Source of the DNA: Candidatus Zambryskiibacteriota bacterium
GTDB taxonomy: Bacteria > Patescibacteriota > Minisyncoccia > Phycocordibacterales > Zambryskibacteraceae
Length of the DNA stretch: 10,003 nt
Assembly (NCBI GenBank): GCA_024654145.1
Contig: JANLIM010000032.1
Span: forward strand, 1 to 10,003
Reading direction: 5' to 3'
Below the pieces are notes generated by a model. That model worked only from the letters and a program-made list of their open reading frames with translations. It ran no database searches and was not told where the DNA came from. Position 1 is the first letter of the stretch. The number at the start of each line of letters is the position of its first letter. Below, one piece after another: positions 1 to 7,100 of this stretch. The position numbers and the translations under genes were made by a program.

Positions 1-846
1 GATAAGGTATTCTTTCTTCTCCTTCTGGCCAGCTTCTGAAAGAGTTTTCTTGGCTTCACTTAACTCCTGTGCAAGTCTGACTTGCACAGCTAGAAGTGGC
101 TGACGCTCCTTCTCTATTGAATCATGGGTTGAGGTAATGTAATAGTCTTCTCGCTTAAAATATTCTTGAGAAATCTTAATAAGCTCTTCACGAAGACCCT
201 CAGTCTTCGCAAGCTTCTCGACCTGTTTCTGGAGAAAACGGAGATGGGGTGCGATCTCTTTACGAAGCGCTTCTACTTGGCCTATGTTTTCAAAAGTCTT
301 TTTAAGCTTCCTCTCACTCTCTACTTTTTTGTATTGATAGAGCTTAAGCCCCAAAGCGTCCTCGACCATGGCCTTCCTGTCCTTGGGGCTCGCGCTGACA
401 ACCTTGTCCGCCTCGCCTTGAGAGATTATATGGTGTCCGGAAGCGCCTATATGGGCTCTGGAGAGAAGTTCAAGCACATCTTTGAGCCTCACCTGGCTAC
501 CATTTATAAGGTATTCATTGAGACCATCGCGGTGCACCACACGCTCAATAGAAACTTCTGGAAAATCAATATCAAAGATTTTTCTAGAATTATCAAATGT
601 CACTTTAACTGATGCGCGATTGGCCCTGGGTTCGGAAGTGGCGCCGTTCCAAATTAGATCCTCGCCGCGTTTGCCACGCATGCTCTTTATAGACTGCTCG
701 CCCAATACGAAGCGGAAGGCCTCGGCCACGTTCGACTTACCAGAGCCATTCGGTCCCACAATAGACGAAATGGGAGTGTTGAACTCAAAAGTATTCTTTT
801 TCGCAAAAGATTTAAATCCCGAAAGTTCGATTGATTTTAAATACAT
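1..846 (-). CDS. smc: Chromosome segregation protein SMC, N-terminal part (runs off left edge)
   Basis: This is the first 282 codons of an open frame that continues past the window edge. SMC is the ATPase of the condensin-like complex that compacts and segregates the chromosome together with ScpA and ScpB. The start is MYLKSIELSGFKSF, typical of the family. Walker A is GPNGSGKSN at residues 31-39, followed by FVLGEQS and KSMRG. A Q-loop-like ISQGEADKVV lies near residues 141-150, and the segment LVEDALG-type (about 161-166) leads into a charged coiled coil from about residue 170 to the edge. The Walker B/signature half is outside the window. The start codon lies 103 bases after the rnc stop, on the same strand, so co-transcription is likely; no Shine-Dalgarno is visible. 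The rnc-smc order is found in many bacteria. Identification is secure. Confidence 0.95.
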   Translation of the reverse strand, partial: MYLKSIELSGFKSFAKKNTFEFNTPISSIVGPNGSGKSNVAEAFRFVLGEQSIKSMRGKRGEDLIWNGATSEPRANRASVKVTFDNSRKIFDIDFPEVSIERVVHRDGLNEYLINGSQVRLKDVLELLSRAHIGASGHHIISQGEADKVVSASPKDRKAMVEDALGLKLYQYKKVESERKLKKTFENIGQVEALRKEIAPHLRFLQKQVEKLAKTEGLREELIKISQEYFKREDYYITSTHDSIEKERQPLLAVQVRLAQELSEAKKTLSEAGQKEKKEYLI

Positions 847-861
847 GTAGAAAGTATTTTA

Positions 862-893
862 CCACAACGGCTCAGCCCGTTGAGCTGTTGTGG
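862..893. repeat. 13-bp-stem inverted repeat between rnc and smc
   Basis: Arms 862-874 and 881-893 pair over 13 positions with one non-Watson-Crick position and a 6-base loop. The odd pair is G-U if the plus strand is transcribed and A-C if the minus strand is. On the minus strand it follows the rnc stop by about 56 bases and is followed by TAAAATAC, not a real U-tract. It could be a weak terminator, a processing site or an mRNA-stabilising hairpin in the rnc-smc spacer. Confidence 0.6.
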
Positions 894-949
894 TCGTTTT
901 AACAAACATACATCTATAAATAACGGTCGTGTAAATTAGATGTATGACG

Positions 950-1639
950 TTACTTCCACCCTTGTTTTTCGAGCGCGTTTTTGGCAGCTTCTTGCTCGGC
1001 ATCTTGTTTGCTCTTCCCATCCCCTTCGCCATAGACTTCATCCCCGACAGAGACTCGCACAGTAAAGTGCTTATCGTGATCCGGACCGGTCTCTTTGGTA
1101 GTTTTGTAAATGGGAGTTAGGCCCTTAAATTCCTGCGCCTTTTCTTGGAAAAGTGACTTAGCATCTATCCATGTGCCTCCAGACAAAATCTCTTCAGTAA
1201 GAGTTGTGATGTGTTTGATAATAAATTCCTTGGCAACCTCATAACCCTGATCTATATAAATTGCTCCTATCACTGCTTCGAGTGTATTGGCGAGAATATA
1301 CTGACGTGCCCTGCCGATGTCTTTCGACTCGCCCTTCGAGAGCAACAGGAAGTCATTCGCTCCTAGAGTCTGCGCCACCCTACTACATGTGTCTGCATTG
1401 ACCAGCGCAGAGCGGAGAGATGTGAGCTGGCCTTCGTCGGCTTCCTTCATGCGGTTATAGAGATAGTCTGTAATCACAAGCTCGAGGACTGCATCACCGA
1501 GGAATTCCAGGCGCTCATTATGAGCGAGGCCGTTGGCCCTGTTTTCGTTGATATATGAACGGTGGGTAAAAGCCTGTTTTAAAAGCGCTTTGTCTTTGAA
1601 TGTTACCCCCGCTGTCTCTTCGAATTTATTGAAGTCCAT
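950..1639 (-). CDS. rnc: Ribonuclease III
   Basis: Double-strand-specific endoribonuclease that processes rRNA precursors and structured mRNAs. It has 229 residues, close to the usual length. The catalytic RNase III domain (about 1-150) holds the signature NERLEFLGDAVLE, giving metal-site residues E42, E45 and D49, then E121 in the second motif ILANTLEAVIGAIYID. At the position of E. coli D114 this protein has N118; the change is conservative and I recall Asn there in related sequences, so loss of activity should not be assumed. A dsRNA-binding domain follows (about 157-229), ending in the typical DAEQEAAKNALE helix. I chose the ATG at 1639 because MDFNKFEETAGVTFKD matches a normal RNase III N terminus; the frame is open to 1690, but the extra residues come from spacer repeats. 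The gene lies between the nusB fusion and smc in the same direction. Confidence 0.95.
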   Translation of the reverse strand: MDFNKFEETAGVTFKDKALLKQAFTHRSYINENRANGLAHNERLEFLGDAVLELVITDYLYNRMKEADEGQLTSLRSALVNADTCSRVAQTLGANDFLLLSKGESKDIGRARQYILANTLEAVIGAIYIDQGYEVAKEFIIKHITTLTEEILSGGTWIDAKSLFQEKAQEFKGLTPIYKTTKETGPDHDKHFTVRVSVGDEVYGEGDGKSKQDAEQEAAKNALEKQGWK

Positions 1640-1650
1640 ATAAGTTCTAA

Positions 1651-1729
1651 TCTGCGAATGTAAACCAATCTGCGAATGTCTGCGAATCATTCGTTGCCAT
1701 TTGTAGAATTCGCATCATTTGTAGATTGG
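1651..1729. repeat. Repeat-rich spacer with long imperfect hairpin upstream of rnc
   Basis: The 93-base spacer between the nusB fusion and rnc holds three copies of TCTGCGAAT (1651-1659, 1669-1677, 1679-1687), one inverted ATTCGCA (1708-1714) and two copies of CATTTGTAGA (1698-1707, 1716-1725). These fold together: 1665-1678 pairs with 1716-1729 (12 of 14 Watson-Crick; the other two are G-U on the plus strand and A-C on the minus), and 1681-1687 pairs perfectly with 1708-1714, leaving a 20-base loop. In the leftward transcript the hairpin ends 25 bases before the rnc start codon. It may terminate the upstream gene, or be a substrate for RNase III itself. Confidence 0.7.
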
Positions 1730-1732
1730 CAC

Positions 1733-2653
1733 TTACTTGCTTTCGGCTAGCTTAGTAATCGCCTTAGTCACAATCGGCAGAATATCATCATAAAAGTTAA
1801 GGTCAAGGATATCCGCCAGTTTGAACCAACGCACATCATCGAGTCCGCCCTTCTCCTCCTTCTTCTCAAGACTCAGTTCCTGGAAGGGAGCTTCGGCCAT
1901 ATAGTAATTTATTTCTTTCCTTAACTTACCTTTTTCAGGATGAAAGGTGGCATAAGAGTTACTGCCGATACTTTCTCTAACTTCAATAGGCACGCCGAGT
2001 TCAAGTGGAACCTTTCGCCTTAAACAATCCTCGTCACTTTCACCTTCATTGAGTCTGCCTTTGGTAAGAGTCCAGTGACCGAAAACATCGTGGACAAGAG
2101 CCATATAAACATTCCCCTCATGTCTAGCAAATACTGCTGCTCCTGCAAGCTTTTCAACTGGCAACTTATCCATCGGTACATTACCGAATTTTTTCTTGGG
2201 CTTCGCTACATCATTCTTGCCTGGCTCGCCCATTTCCTTATACACCGCTCCTAAGACTCCGTTTACGAATTTGCCGGAAGCCTCACCGCCGAAGCTCTTA
2301 GCCAATTCGATCGCTTCGTTGATAGCCACTTTGGGAGGCACTTCTTTTCTATCTGCAAACAGAAGCTCCGCGAGGCCGATGCGCAGGATATTTCTATCTA
2401 CTACTGCAATTTTATCTATAGGCCACTCCGGCGCCGCCTTTTCTATGATGTTATCTAAATCCTTCTGCTTGCTCTGCACCAACTTCAAAAGCGCCTCCAT
2501 AAACGGCCTGTCATTGGAACCAGGAGCGAACTCGGCGATATTCCTTTCAAAGATAGGGTAGATCTCGACCGGCTTATTCTGCTTACCAGATTCAAAATCC
2601 CACTCGAATAAAGTCTGGAGAACTATAGAACGTGATAGATGTCTGTGTGACAT
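1733..2653 (-). CDS. nusB: NusB antitermination factor fused to a degenerate Nudix domain
   Basis: A continuous 306-codon frame. Residues 1-142 are a complete NusB: MSHRHLSRSIVLQTLFEWDF start, the central WPIDKIAVVDRNILRIGLAELLF segment and the GKFVNGVLGAVYKE end. NusB binds boxA RNA with NusE (S10) in rRNA antitermination. A basic, proline-containing linker (about 143-166) leads to a Nudix fold (167-306) with AGAAVFAR, GHWTLTKGR and a C-terminal WFKLADIL. The Nudix box begins normally (G199, E205, R213), but the RE-U-x-EE core reads R213-K214-V215-P216-L217-E218, so two metal-binding glutamates are replaced by Lys and Leu. I infer weak or no hydrolysis and perhaps a binding role. There is no Shine-Dalgarno. 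It lies between rpmF and rnc on the same strand, a sensible place for rRNA synthesis functions. NusB assignment is secure; the Nudix function is unknown. Confidence 0.9.
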   Translation of the reverse strand: MSHRHLSRSIVLQTLFEWDFESGKQNKPVEIYPIFERNIAEFAPGSNDRPFMEALLKLVQSKQKDLDNIIEKAAPEWPIDKIAVVDRNILRIGLAELLFADRKEVPPKVAINEAIELAKSFGGEASGKFVNGVLGAVYKEMGEPGKNDVAKPKKKFGNVPMDKLPVEKLAGAAVFARHEGNVYMALVHDVFGHWTLTKGRLNEGESDEDCLRRKVPLELGVPIEVRESIGSNSYATFHPEKGKLRKEINYYMAEAPFQELSLEKKEEKGGLDDVRWFKLADILDLNFYDDILPIVTKAITKLAESK

Positions 2654-2697
2654 AAAAGAGCAAAAGAGCTGTTAAATTAAATAAGAAAATGGCTATT

Positions 2698-2734
2698 GAG
2701 CAGTTAAATCGTCATGTTATGACGATTTAAGCTC
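2698..2734. repeat. Perfect 12-bp inverted repeat covering the rpmF stop codon
   Basis: Arms 2704-2715 and 2719-2730 are perfectly complementary with a 3-base loop. A further GAGC/GCTC pairing (2698-2701 with 2731-2734) extends the stem across a 2-base bulge. The rpmF stop codon starts in the stem and extends into the loop of the leftward transcript. No U-run follows directly, so it is at best an atypical terminator; it may instead separate rpmF from nusB expression or protect the rpmF message. Confidence 0.65.
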
Positions 2735-2935
2735 GGAATTCTTTTTTGATTTCTTCTCAAGTTTCGCATTAAGGTCTATAACCTTCCTGCCGCGGTAGGT
2801 GCCGGTCACCGGAGAAAGGCGGTGGCGCAGGCGAGAGTTACCTGCTTCGTCCTTTGTGATAGCGGGTTTAGCCAGGGCGTGGTGAGAACGCCTGTTGTTT
2901 GTATGCCCCCTAGTATGTCGCATTCGTACTGTCAT
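2717..2935 (-). CDS. rpmF: 50S ribosomal protein L32
   Basis: A 72-residue basic protein of the large ribosomal subunit. MTVRMRHTRGHTNNRRSHHALAKP matches the L32 N terminus, and LRHRLSPVTGTYRGRKVID matches its C-terminal half. No CxxC pairs are present, so this is the zinc-independent form: the usual cysteine positions hold other residues (KDEAGN, SPVTG). A lysine-rich tail follows the core. The gene lies 31 bases downstream of the Nudix-gene terminator, so it probably has its own promoter and starts a unit with nusB-Nudix, rnc and smc. The spacer to the nusB start is 63 bases. Only a weak TAGGG precedes the ATG; no convincing -35/-10 pair could be fixed. Identification is secure. Confidence 0.93.
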   Translation of the reverse strand: MTVRMRHTRGHTNNRRSHHALAKPAITKDEAGNSRLRHRLSPVTGTYRGRKVIDLNAKLEKKSKKNSELKSS

Positions 2936-2960
2936 AGCCCTACTTTAGCATGAAATTTAT

Positions 2961-2989
2961 AAAAAGAAAGACCCCTCAACTGCGAGGGG
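2961..2989 (-). terminator. Intrinsic terminator after the Nudix hydrolase gene
   Basis: Read leftwards, CCCCTC (2989-2984) pairs with GAGGGG (2977-2972) around a 6-base loop, followed directly by TCTTTCTTTTT (2971-2961). This GC stem plus U-rich tail is a standard Rho-independent terminator. It begins 4 bases after the Nudix stop codon and separates the rnhB-Nudix unit from rpmF. Confidence 0.85.
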
Positions 2990-2993
2990 CCCA

Positions 2994-3446
2994 TCAGGAA
3001 AGTGCTTCGAGCTTCTCTAGAACCGGACGATGACTCTCACAGAGCTTCGCCTTAAGAACTTCGAGATTTACCCAGTAAGGTATTCCGAGAAGAGTTCGTC
3101 GATCAGAAATTTCGTGGGTTCGGATCTTCCCTCGAAACCCAGATCTCCATACCAAGAAGAACAACTTGGCATGTTCGTTACCGCCAAATTGCTCAAAATG
3201 AAGGAGATTCACCTTGGCGTGACCTTTAATACTAAGCCCGGTTTCTTCCTCCACTTCGGCATTAAGTGTCTTTTCAGGATTGCCGTTGTCCTCTGGCTCA
3301 GCCATTCCCATTGGGAACTGCGTAAGTTTGATGCCCTTGTGTCTACCCTCAAGCCTGACGGTGTCCATGACAAGAAACTCGAGTCTTCCTTTCCTACGGC
3401 GTGCTACAACACAAGCCGTAGCATAGTTGCTTCCGACTAGTGTCAT
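2994..3446 (-). CDS. Stand-alone Nudix hydrolase
   Basis: A 150-residue single-domain Nudix protein. The family hydrolyses nucleoside diphosphates linked to another moiety; the substrate cannot be read from sequence. The Nudix helix core is AEVEEETGL (63-71), keeping E64, E67 and E68, with Ala at the usual Arg position. The loop before it is longer than the canonical G-x5-E spacing (GMAEPEDNGNPE from G47), so substrate recognition may be unusual. The preceding strand FLVMDTVR and the later FFLVWRSGF fit the fold. I chose the ATG at 3446, not the in-frame TTG at 3464, because GGAGGA sits 4 bases upstream of that ATG. rnhB ends 23 bases upstream on the same strand, so they are probably co-transcribed, and a strong terminator follows. 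It is not similar enough to the NusB-fused Nudix domain to call a recent duplicate. Confidence 0.82.
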   Translation of the reverse strand: MTLVGSNYATACVVARRRKGRLEFLVMDTVRLEGRHKGIKLTQFPMGMAEPEDNGNPEKTLNAEVEEETGLSIKGHAKVNLLHFEQFGGNEHAKLFFLVWRSGFRGKIRTHEISDRRTLLGIPYWVNLEVLKAKLCESHRPVLEKLEALS

Positions 3447-3450
3447 ATAT

Positions 3451-3456
3451 TCCTCC
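3451..3456 (-). promoter_or_regulatory. Shine-Dalgarno site of the Nudix gene
   Basis: The minus strand reads GGAGGA, then TATA, then ATG at 3446. This site decides the start codon. It is one of only two strong Shine-Dalgarno motifs in the window and suits an internal operon gene that must re-recruit ribosomes. Confidence 0.8.
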
Positions 3457-3469
3457 AAACTCAACTATA

Positions 3470-4105
3470 CTACACTTCTTGTGCCTTTGTCAAATTCTTT
3501 AGGAAACTGAGTCTATGCAGCTCTGTGAGCCCATACTTTTTGATAGCCTGGCGGTGGATAAGAGTGCCGTAGCCCTTGTGGAGATCAAAATCGTATAGCG
3601 GGTACTTTTTGGAAAACTTAACCATGCGCCTATCACGCACAACCTTGGCACAGATAGATGCAAGAGAGATAACTGGTATCTTCTCGTCCCCTTTTATAAC
3701 CGTAAGTTGGTGTTTGAACTCAACGGGTGCCTTAAGCGAACCGTCTAAGAAAATCTGCGAACCTTTTTCTGAAACAGCCAGACTTTTGAGCACTCGCTTG
3801 ATACCAAGGCGGATAGCGTAAGAAATACCGTGCCGGTCAATCACTGCTTGGGAAACAAGCGAGACTGCGAAATCAAGTTCACCCTTTCTCCTAGCCTCTT
3901 GCACCAATCCAAACCACAACTCTCTTTCCTCGTGGGTAAGTTGCTTGGAATCCCGAATACCTTTGAAAAAGGTATTCGCCCTGAGCGATTTATCCTGAGC
4001 TTTGTCGAAGGAAGTCGAAGGGTTGTATAAAACTACTCCACCCACCGCTACAGGCCCAGCCAAAGGACCTCTTCCCGCTTCATCTATACCTACAAGCTGT
4101 GTCAT
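3470..4105 (-). CDS. rnhB: Ribonuclease HII with palindromic-repeat insertion
   Basis: Removes RNA from RNA-DNA hybrids and misincorporated ribonucleotides from DNA. It has 211 residues, slightly longer than E. coli RNase HII. GIDEAGRGPLAGPV at 6-19 supplies D8 and E9; FLDG supplies D121; VIKGDEKIPVISLASICAKVVRDR supplies D140. DFDLHKGYGT and GLTELHRLSF complete the conserved C terminus, so all acidic catalytic residues are present. Residues about 28-45 (ending KSLRANT), between strand VVLY and the FKGIRDSKQL motif, are an insertion encoded by a nested repeat in the DNA (separate entry). It falls in a surface loop region, so activity is probably kept. The start ATG has no Shine-Dalgarno; a perfect TATAAT lies 21 bases upstream. 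The gene is divergent from dnaE and followed by a Nudix gene. Confidence 0.94.
   Translation of the reverse strand: MTQLVGIDEAGRGPLAGPVAVGGVVLYNPSTSFDKAQDKSLRANTFFKGIRDSKQLTHEERELWFGLVQEARRKGELDFAVSLVSQAVIDRHGISYAIRLGIKRVLKSLAVSEKGSQIFLDGSLKAPVEFKHQLTVIKGDEKIPVISLASICAKVVRDRRMVKFSKKYPLYDFDLHKGYGTLIHRQAIKKYGLTELHRLSFLKNLTKAQEV
3954..4022. repeat. Nested palindromic repeat inserted in-frame in rnhB
   Basis: Two adjacent structures lie here. First, an 11-bp perfect inverted repeat: 3954-3964 with 3968-3978, 3-base loop. Second, directly abutting, 3979-4022 reads as a nested pair: CCCTGAGCGA (3979-3988) and AGTCGAAGGG (4013-4022) form one unit, interrupted by 3989-4012, which contains the similar unit CCTGAGCTTTGTCGAAGG (3994-4011). 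Units of the form CCTGAGC...GTCGAAGG are, from general knowledge, dispersed repeats in many uncultured bacterial genomes. Its length leaves rnhB in frame and adds about 17 residues to the protein. Confidence 0.75.
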
Positions 4106-4146
4106 TAGTTCATGTGTAATGCCTGTATTATACTATGGAAAAGCCC
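4106..4146. promoter_or_regulatory. Overlapping divergent promoters for rnhB and dnaE
   Basis: The short gap holds face-to-face -10 elements on the same bases. The minus strand has a perfect TATAAT (4132-4127) with a 4/6 -35 (TTTAGA) 17 bases upstream, placing the rnhB start point near 4120. The plus strand has TATTAT (4126-4131) preceded by TG, or TATACT (4129-4134), placing the dnaE start point about 4138-4141. One near-symmetric AT-rich box may thus serve both genes. This is inferred from motif and spacing only. Confidence 0.6.
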
Positions 4147-7100
4147 ATGTCTAAATTCGTCCATCTCCACACCCATAGCCATTACACTCTGCTTGAGGCT
4201 CTGCCTAAAGTTCCAGAGTTAGTTAAAAAGGCTAAGAAGTTAGGGATGTCCGCGCTTGCTCTCACAGACTCCGGCAATCTCTACGGAGCTATCGAATTTT
4301 ATAAAGAGTGCAAGGACAACGATATTAAACCCATCATTGGCGTGGACTTCTACGTCGCAGTACGTACCAGGCACGACAAAGAAGCCAGGATAGATAACCA
4401 AAGGAGTAGGCTTATCCTCCTCGCCGAGAACGAAACGGGATACAAAAATCTTCTGAAGCTGGTTACCTTCTCAAACCTAGAGGGCTTCTACTACAAGCCG
4501 AGAATAGATCGCGAACTTTTGGAGACTTATAACGAAGGACTAGTGGCCATAGCTAAAGAGGAAAAATATTACAAAGAAATATTTAATGAAAGATTTTTCC
4601 TCGAAAGCTCACTTGCAATCTACAACGTCCGCCATCTTGAGCCCGAGGATAAAGCAGCGCTTGATACAGTTCTTTCTATCCAGGAACACTTAAACCGCGG
4701 TGCTTTCGAAGAGGACGAGGACTTGCATTTCAGAAGCTCAAAAGAAGCGGAGAAAGATTTTACACCTGAGCAATTAGAGAATACGGCTAAAATTGCAGAG
4801 AGGTGTAATCTGAAGTTAGAACTGGGTCAGTGGATTTTCCCTGAGCTCGATACAGGTAGCCTCTCACCAAACGAGGTGTTCCGCAAAATTGTTTCAGATG
4901 GACTTAAGAGGCGCGGACTAGAAAAAACTCAAGAAGTTTTGGACCGTATAGAATACGAACTCAAGGTTATAGAGGATAAAGGATTCTCAAAATATTTAAT
5001 CGTCGTTGCCGACCTTCTGCACTATGCTCATGAGCATGGGATTCTGACCAATGTTCGAGGCTCGGTGGCCGGTTCGCTTGTCGGATATCTCACAGGCATT
5101 ACCAACATCAACCCACTCGAATACAAATTGCCTTTCGAACGCTTTCTCAATCCGGACCGACCTTCGCCGCCGGACATTGACCTGGATATTGCCGACAACA
5201 GGCGCGATGAACTAATCGAATACTCAAGAAAAAAATACGGGGAGAATCACGTGGCGCAAATATGCACCTTCGGCACTATGATGGCCCGTGGCGCCGTACG
5301 TGATATTGCTAGAGCCATGAATTTTCCCTACGCAACTGGCGACCTCATCGCCAAACTCATCCCTCTCGGCGCGCAAGGTTTCCCCATGACAATTGATCGC
5401 GCTCTTAAGGAGAATCCAGACCTCAAGAAGCTCTATGACGAGGACAGTGATGCAAAAACTATTATGGACATGGCCAAAAAGATCGAAGGTAATGCACGAC
5501 ATGTATCCGTCCATGCTGCCGGCGTCGTCATCTCTCCTGGGCCACTAACCGACTATACTCCACTGCAGTATGACACCAAGGGTGAGCTGAAAATTATCAC
5601 CCAGTACGACATGTATTCTCTGGATCCAAATGCTGGTGGAGACATGACCGTCGGGCTTCTAAAATTTGACTTCCTCGGCATTCGAAACCTAGCCATCATT
5701 GCCGACGCCTTTGAGCGCATAGAGAAAATAGAGGGTAAAAAAATTAATATCGAAGATATCCCAATAGATGATAAGAAGACATTTGAGATGCTTGCTCGAG
5801 GCGAGACGGAAGGCACCTTCCAACTAAACGGTTCTGGTATGACAAGAGCACTTATGGATCTCAAGCCCACCGTCATCCACGACATTAATGTCATGGTCGC
5901 GCTCTACCGCCCGGGCCCAATGGACAACATTCAGGAATACATTGCCAGAAAGCACGGACGGAAGCCTGTGACATTCCTGCATCCAAAGATGAAAAGTTTC
6001 CTAGACACCACCTACGGTGTGCTCGTCTATCAAGACGACCTTCTCATGACCGCTATCGAAGTGGCGGGATATTCATGGGGCGAAGTGGACAAGTTCCGTA
6101 AAGCGGTCGGCAAGAAGATTCCTGAGGAAATGAAGAAGCAGCATGTCATGTTCGTCGAAGGCTGTCAGAAACATGGTGGTATGAGTAAAGAAAAGGCCGA
6201 AGCTCTTTGGGAACTCTTCGTCCCTTTCCAAGGCTACGGCTTCAACAAAGCTCATGCCGCAAGTTATGGCCACATAGCCTACATCACCGCTTACCTCAAA
6301 GCCAACTTCCCTGCTATTTATATGTCTGCAGTACTGACAGCTGAATCGGGAGATGTCGAGACAATTGGGGTTATGGTCAACGAGTGTAAGCGTATGAATA
6401 TTGAAGTGTTGCCGCCCTCTATTAATGAAAGCTTTTCACAATTTAGTGTTATCAACGAGCCTCCTTCGCCAGAGGCTTCGGCGCGCCAACGTAAAATCCG
6501 TTTCGGTCTCACTACTATCAAAAACTTTGGTCAGGGCATCTCTTCATCGATCACAGCGGAGCGCAAGAAGAACGGCAAGTTCAAGAACCTGGCCGACTTC
6601 CTCGACCGCATCAAAGATAAAAATTTGAATCGCAAATCTTTGGAATCTCTTATCAAAGCTGGGGCGTTAGATGAATTCGAGGAGCGAGGCGTACTGCTCG
6701 CCAACCTGGACAGCCTTCTCGCTTATCATAAAGAAAGGATCACAACTCCCGACAACCAGGACTCTTTGTTCGGCTCCATGGATTCATCAGAACTACCTAC
6801 ACTACGCCTTGCCCCTGCGCCTCCAGCTAATCCTAAAGAGATTCTTCTTTGGGAAAAGGACCTTCTTGGCCTCTATATCTCCGGCCACCCACTTGAAGAG
6901 CACCGCCAAAAATTGATTGATAAAAAAATGGAGATAAAAAATCTCTCTAATGCTCCAGAAGGTGCCGAGAAAGTGATAGCAGGCATGGTCGAAGAAGTCC
7001 GTGATGTCATGACGAAGAACAACGAGCATATGGTCTTTATGAAATTGGCCGACTTCTCCGGTTCGATAGAAGTGGCTATTTTCCCTCGTGTACTAACCGA

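Noticed and set aside
166..850. Plus-strand open frames of 148 and 122 codons
   Set aside because: They are shadows of the smc frame on the minus strand, which has Walker A and other conserved motifs and runs off the edge.
1640..1690. N-terminal extension of RNase III to 1690
   Set aside because: The extra residues come only from spacer repeats forming a hairpin; they match nothing in the family.
1733..3446. Recent tandem duplication of Nudix domains (nusB fusion and the stand-alone gene)
   Set aside because: Outside the Nudix motif the two share no evident sequence, their loop lengths differ, and their catalytic residues differ.
4135..4146. Upstream ATG as the dnaE start
   Set aside because: It lies 0-3 bases after the -10 box, so it would not be transcribed properly, and the family begins near SKFVHLH.
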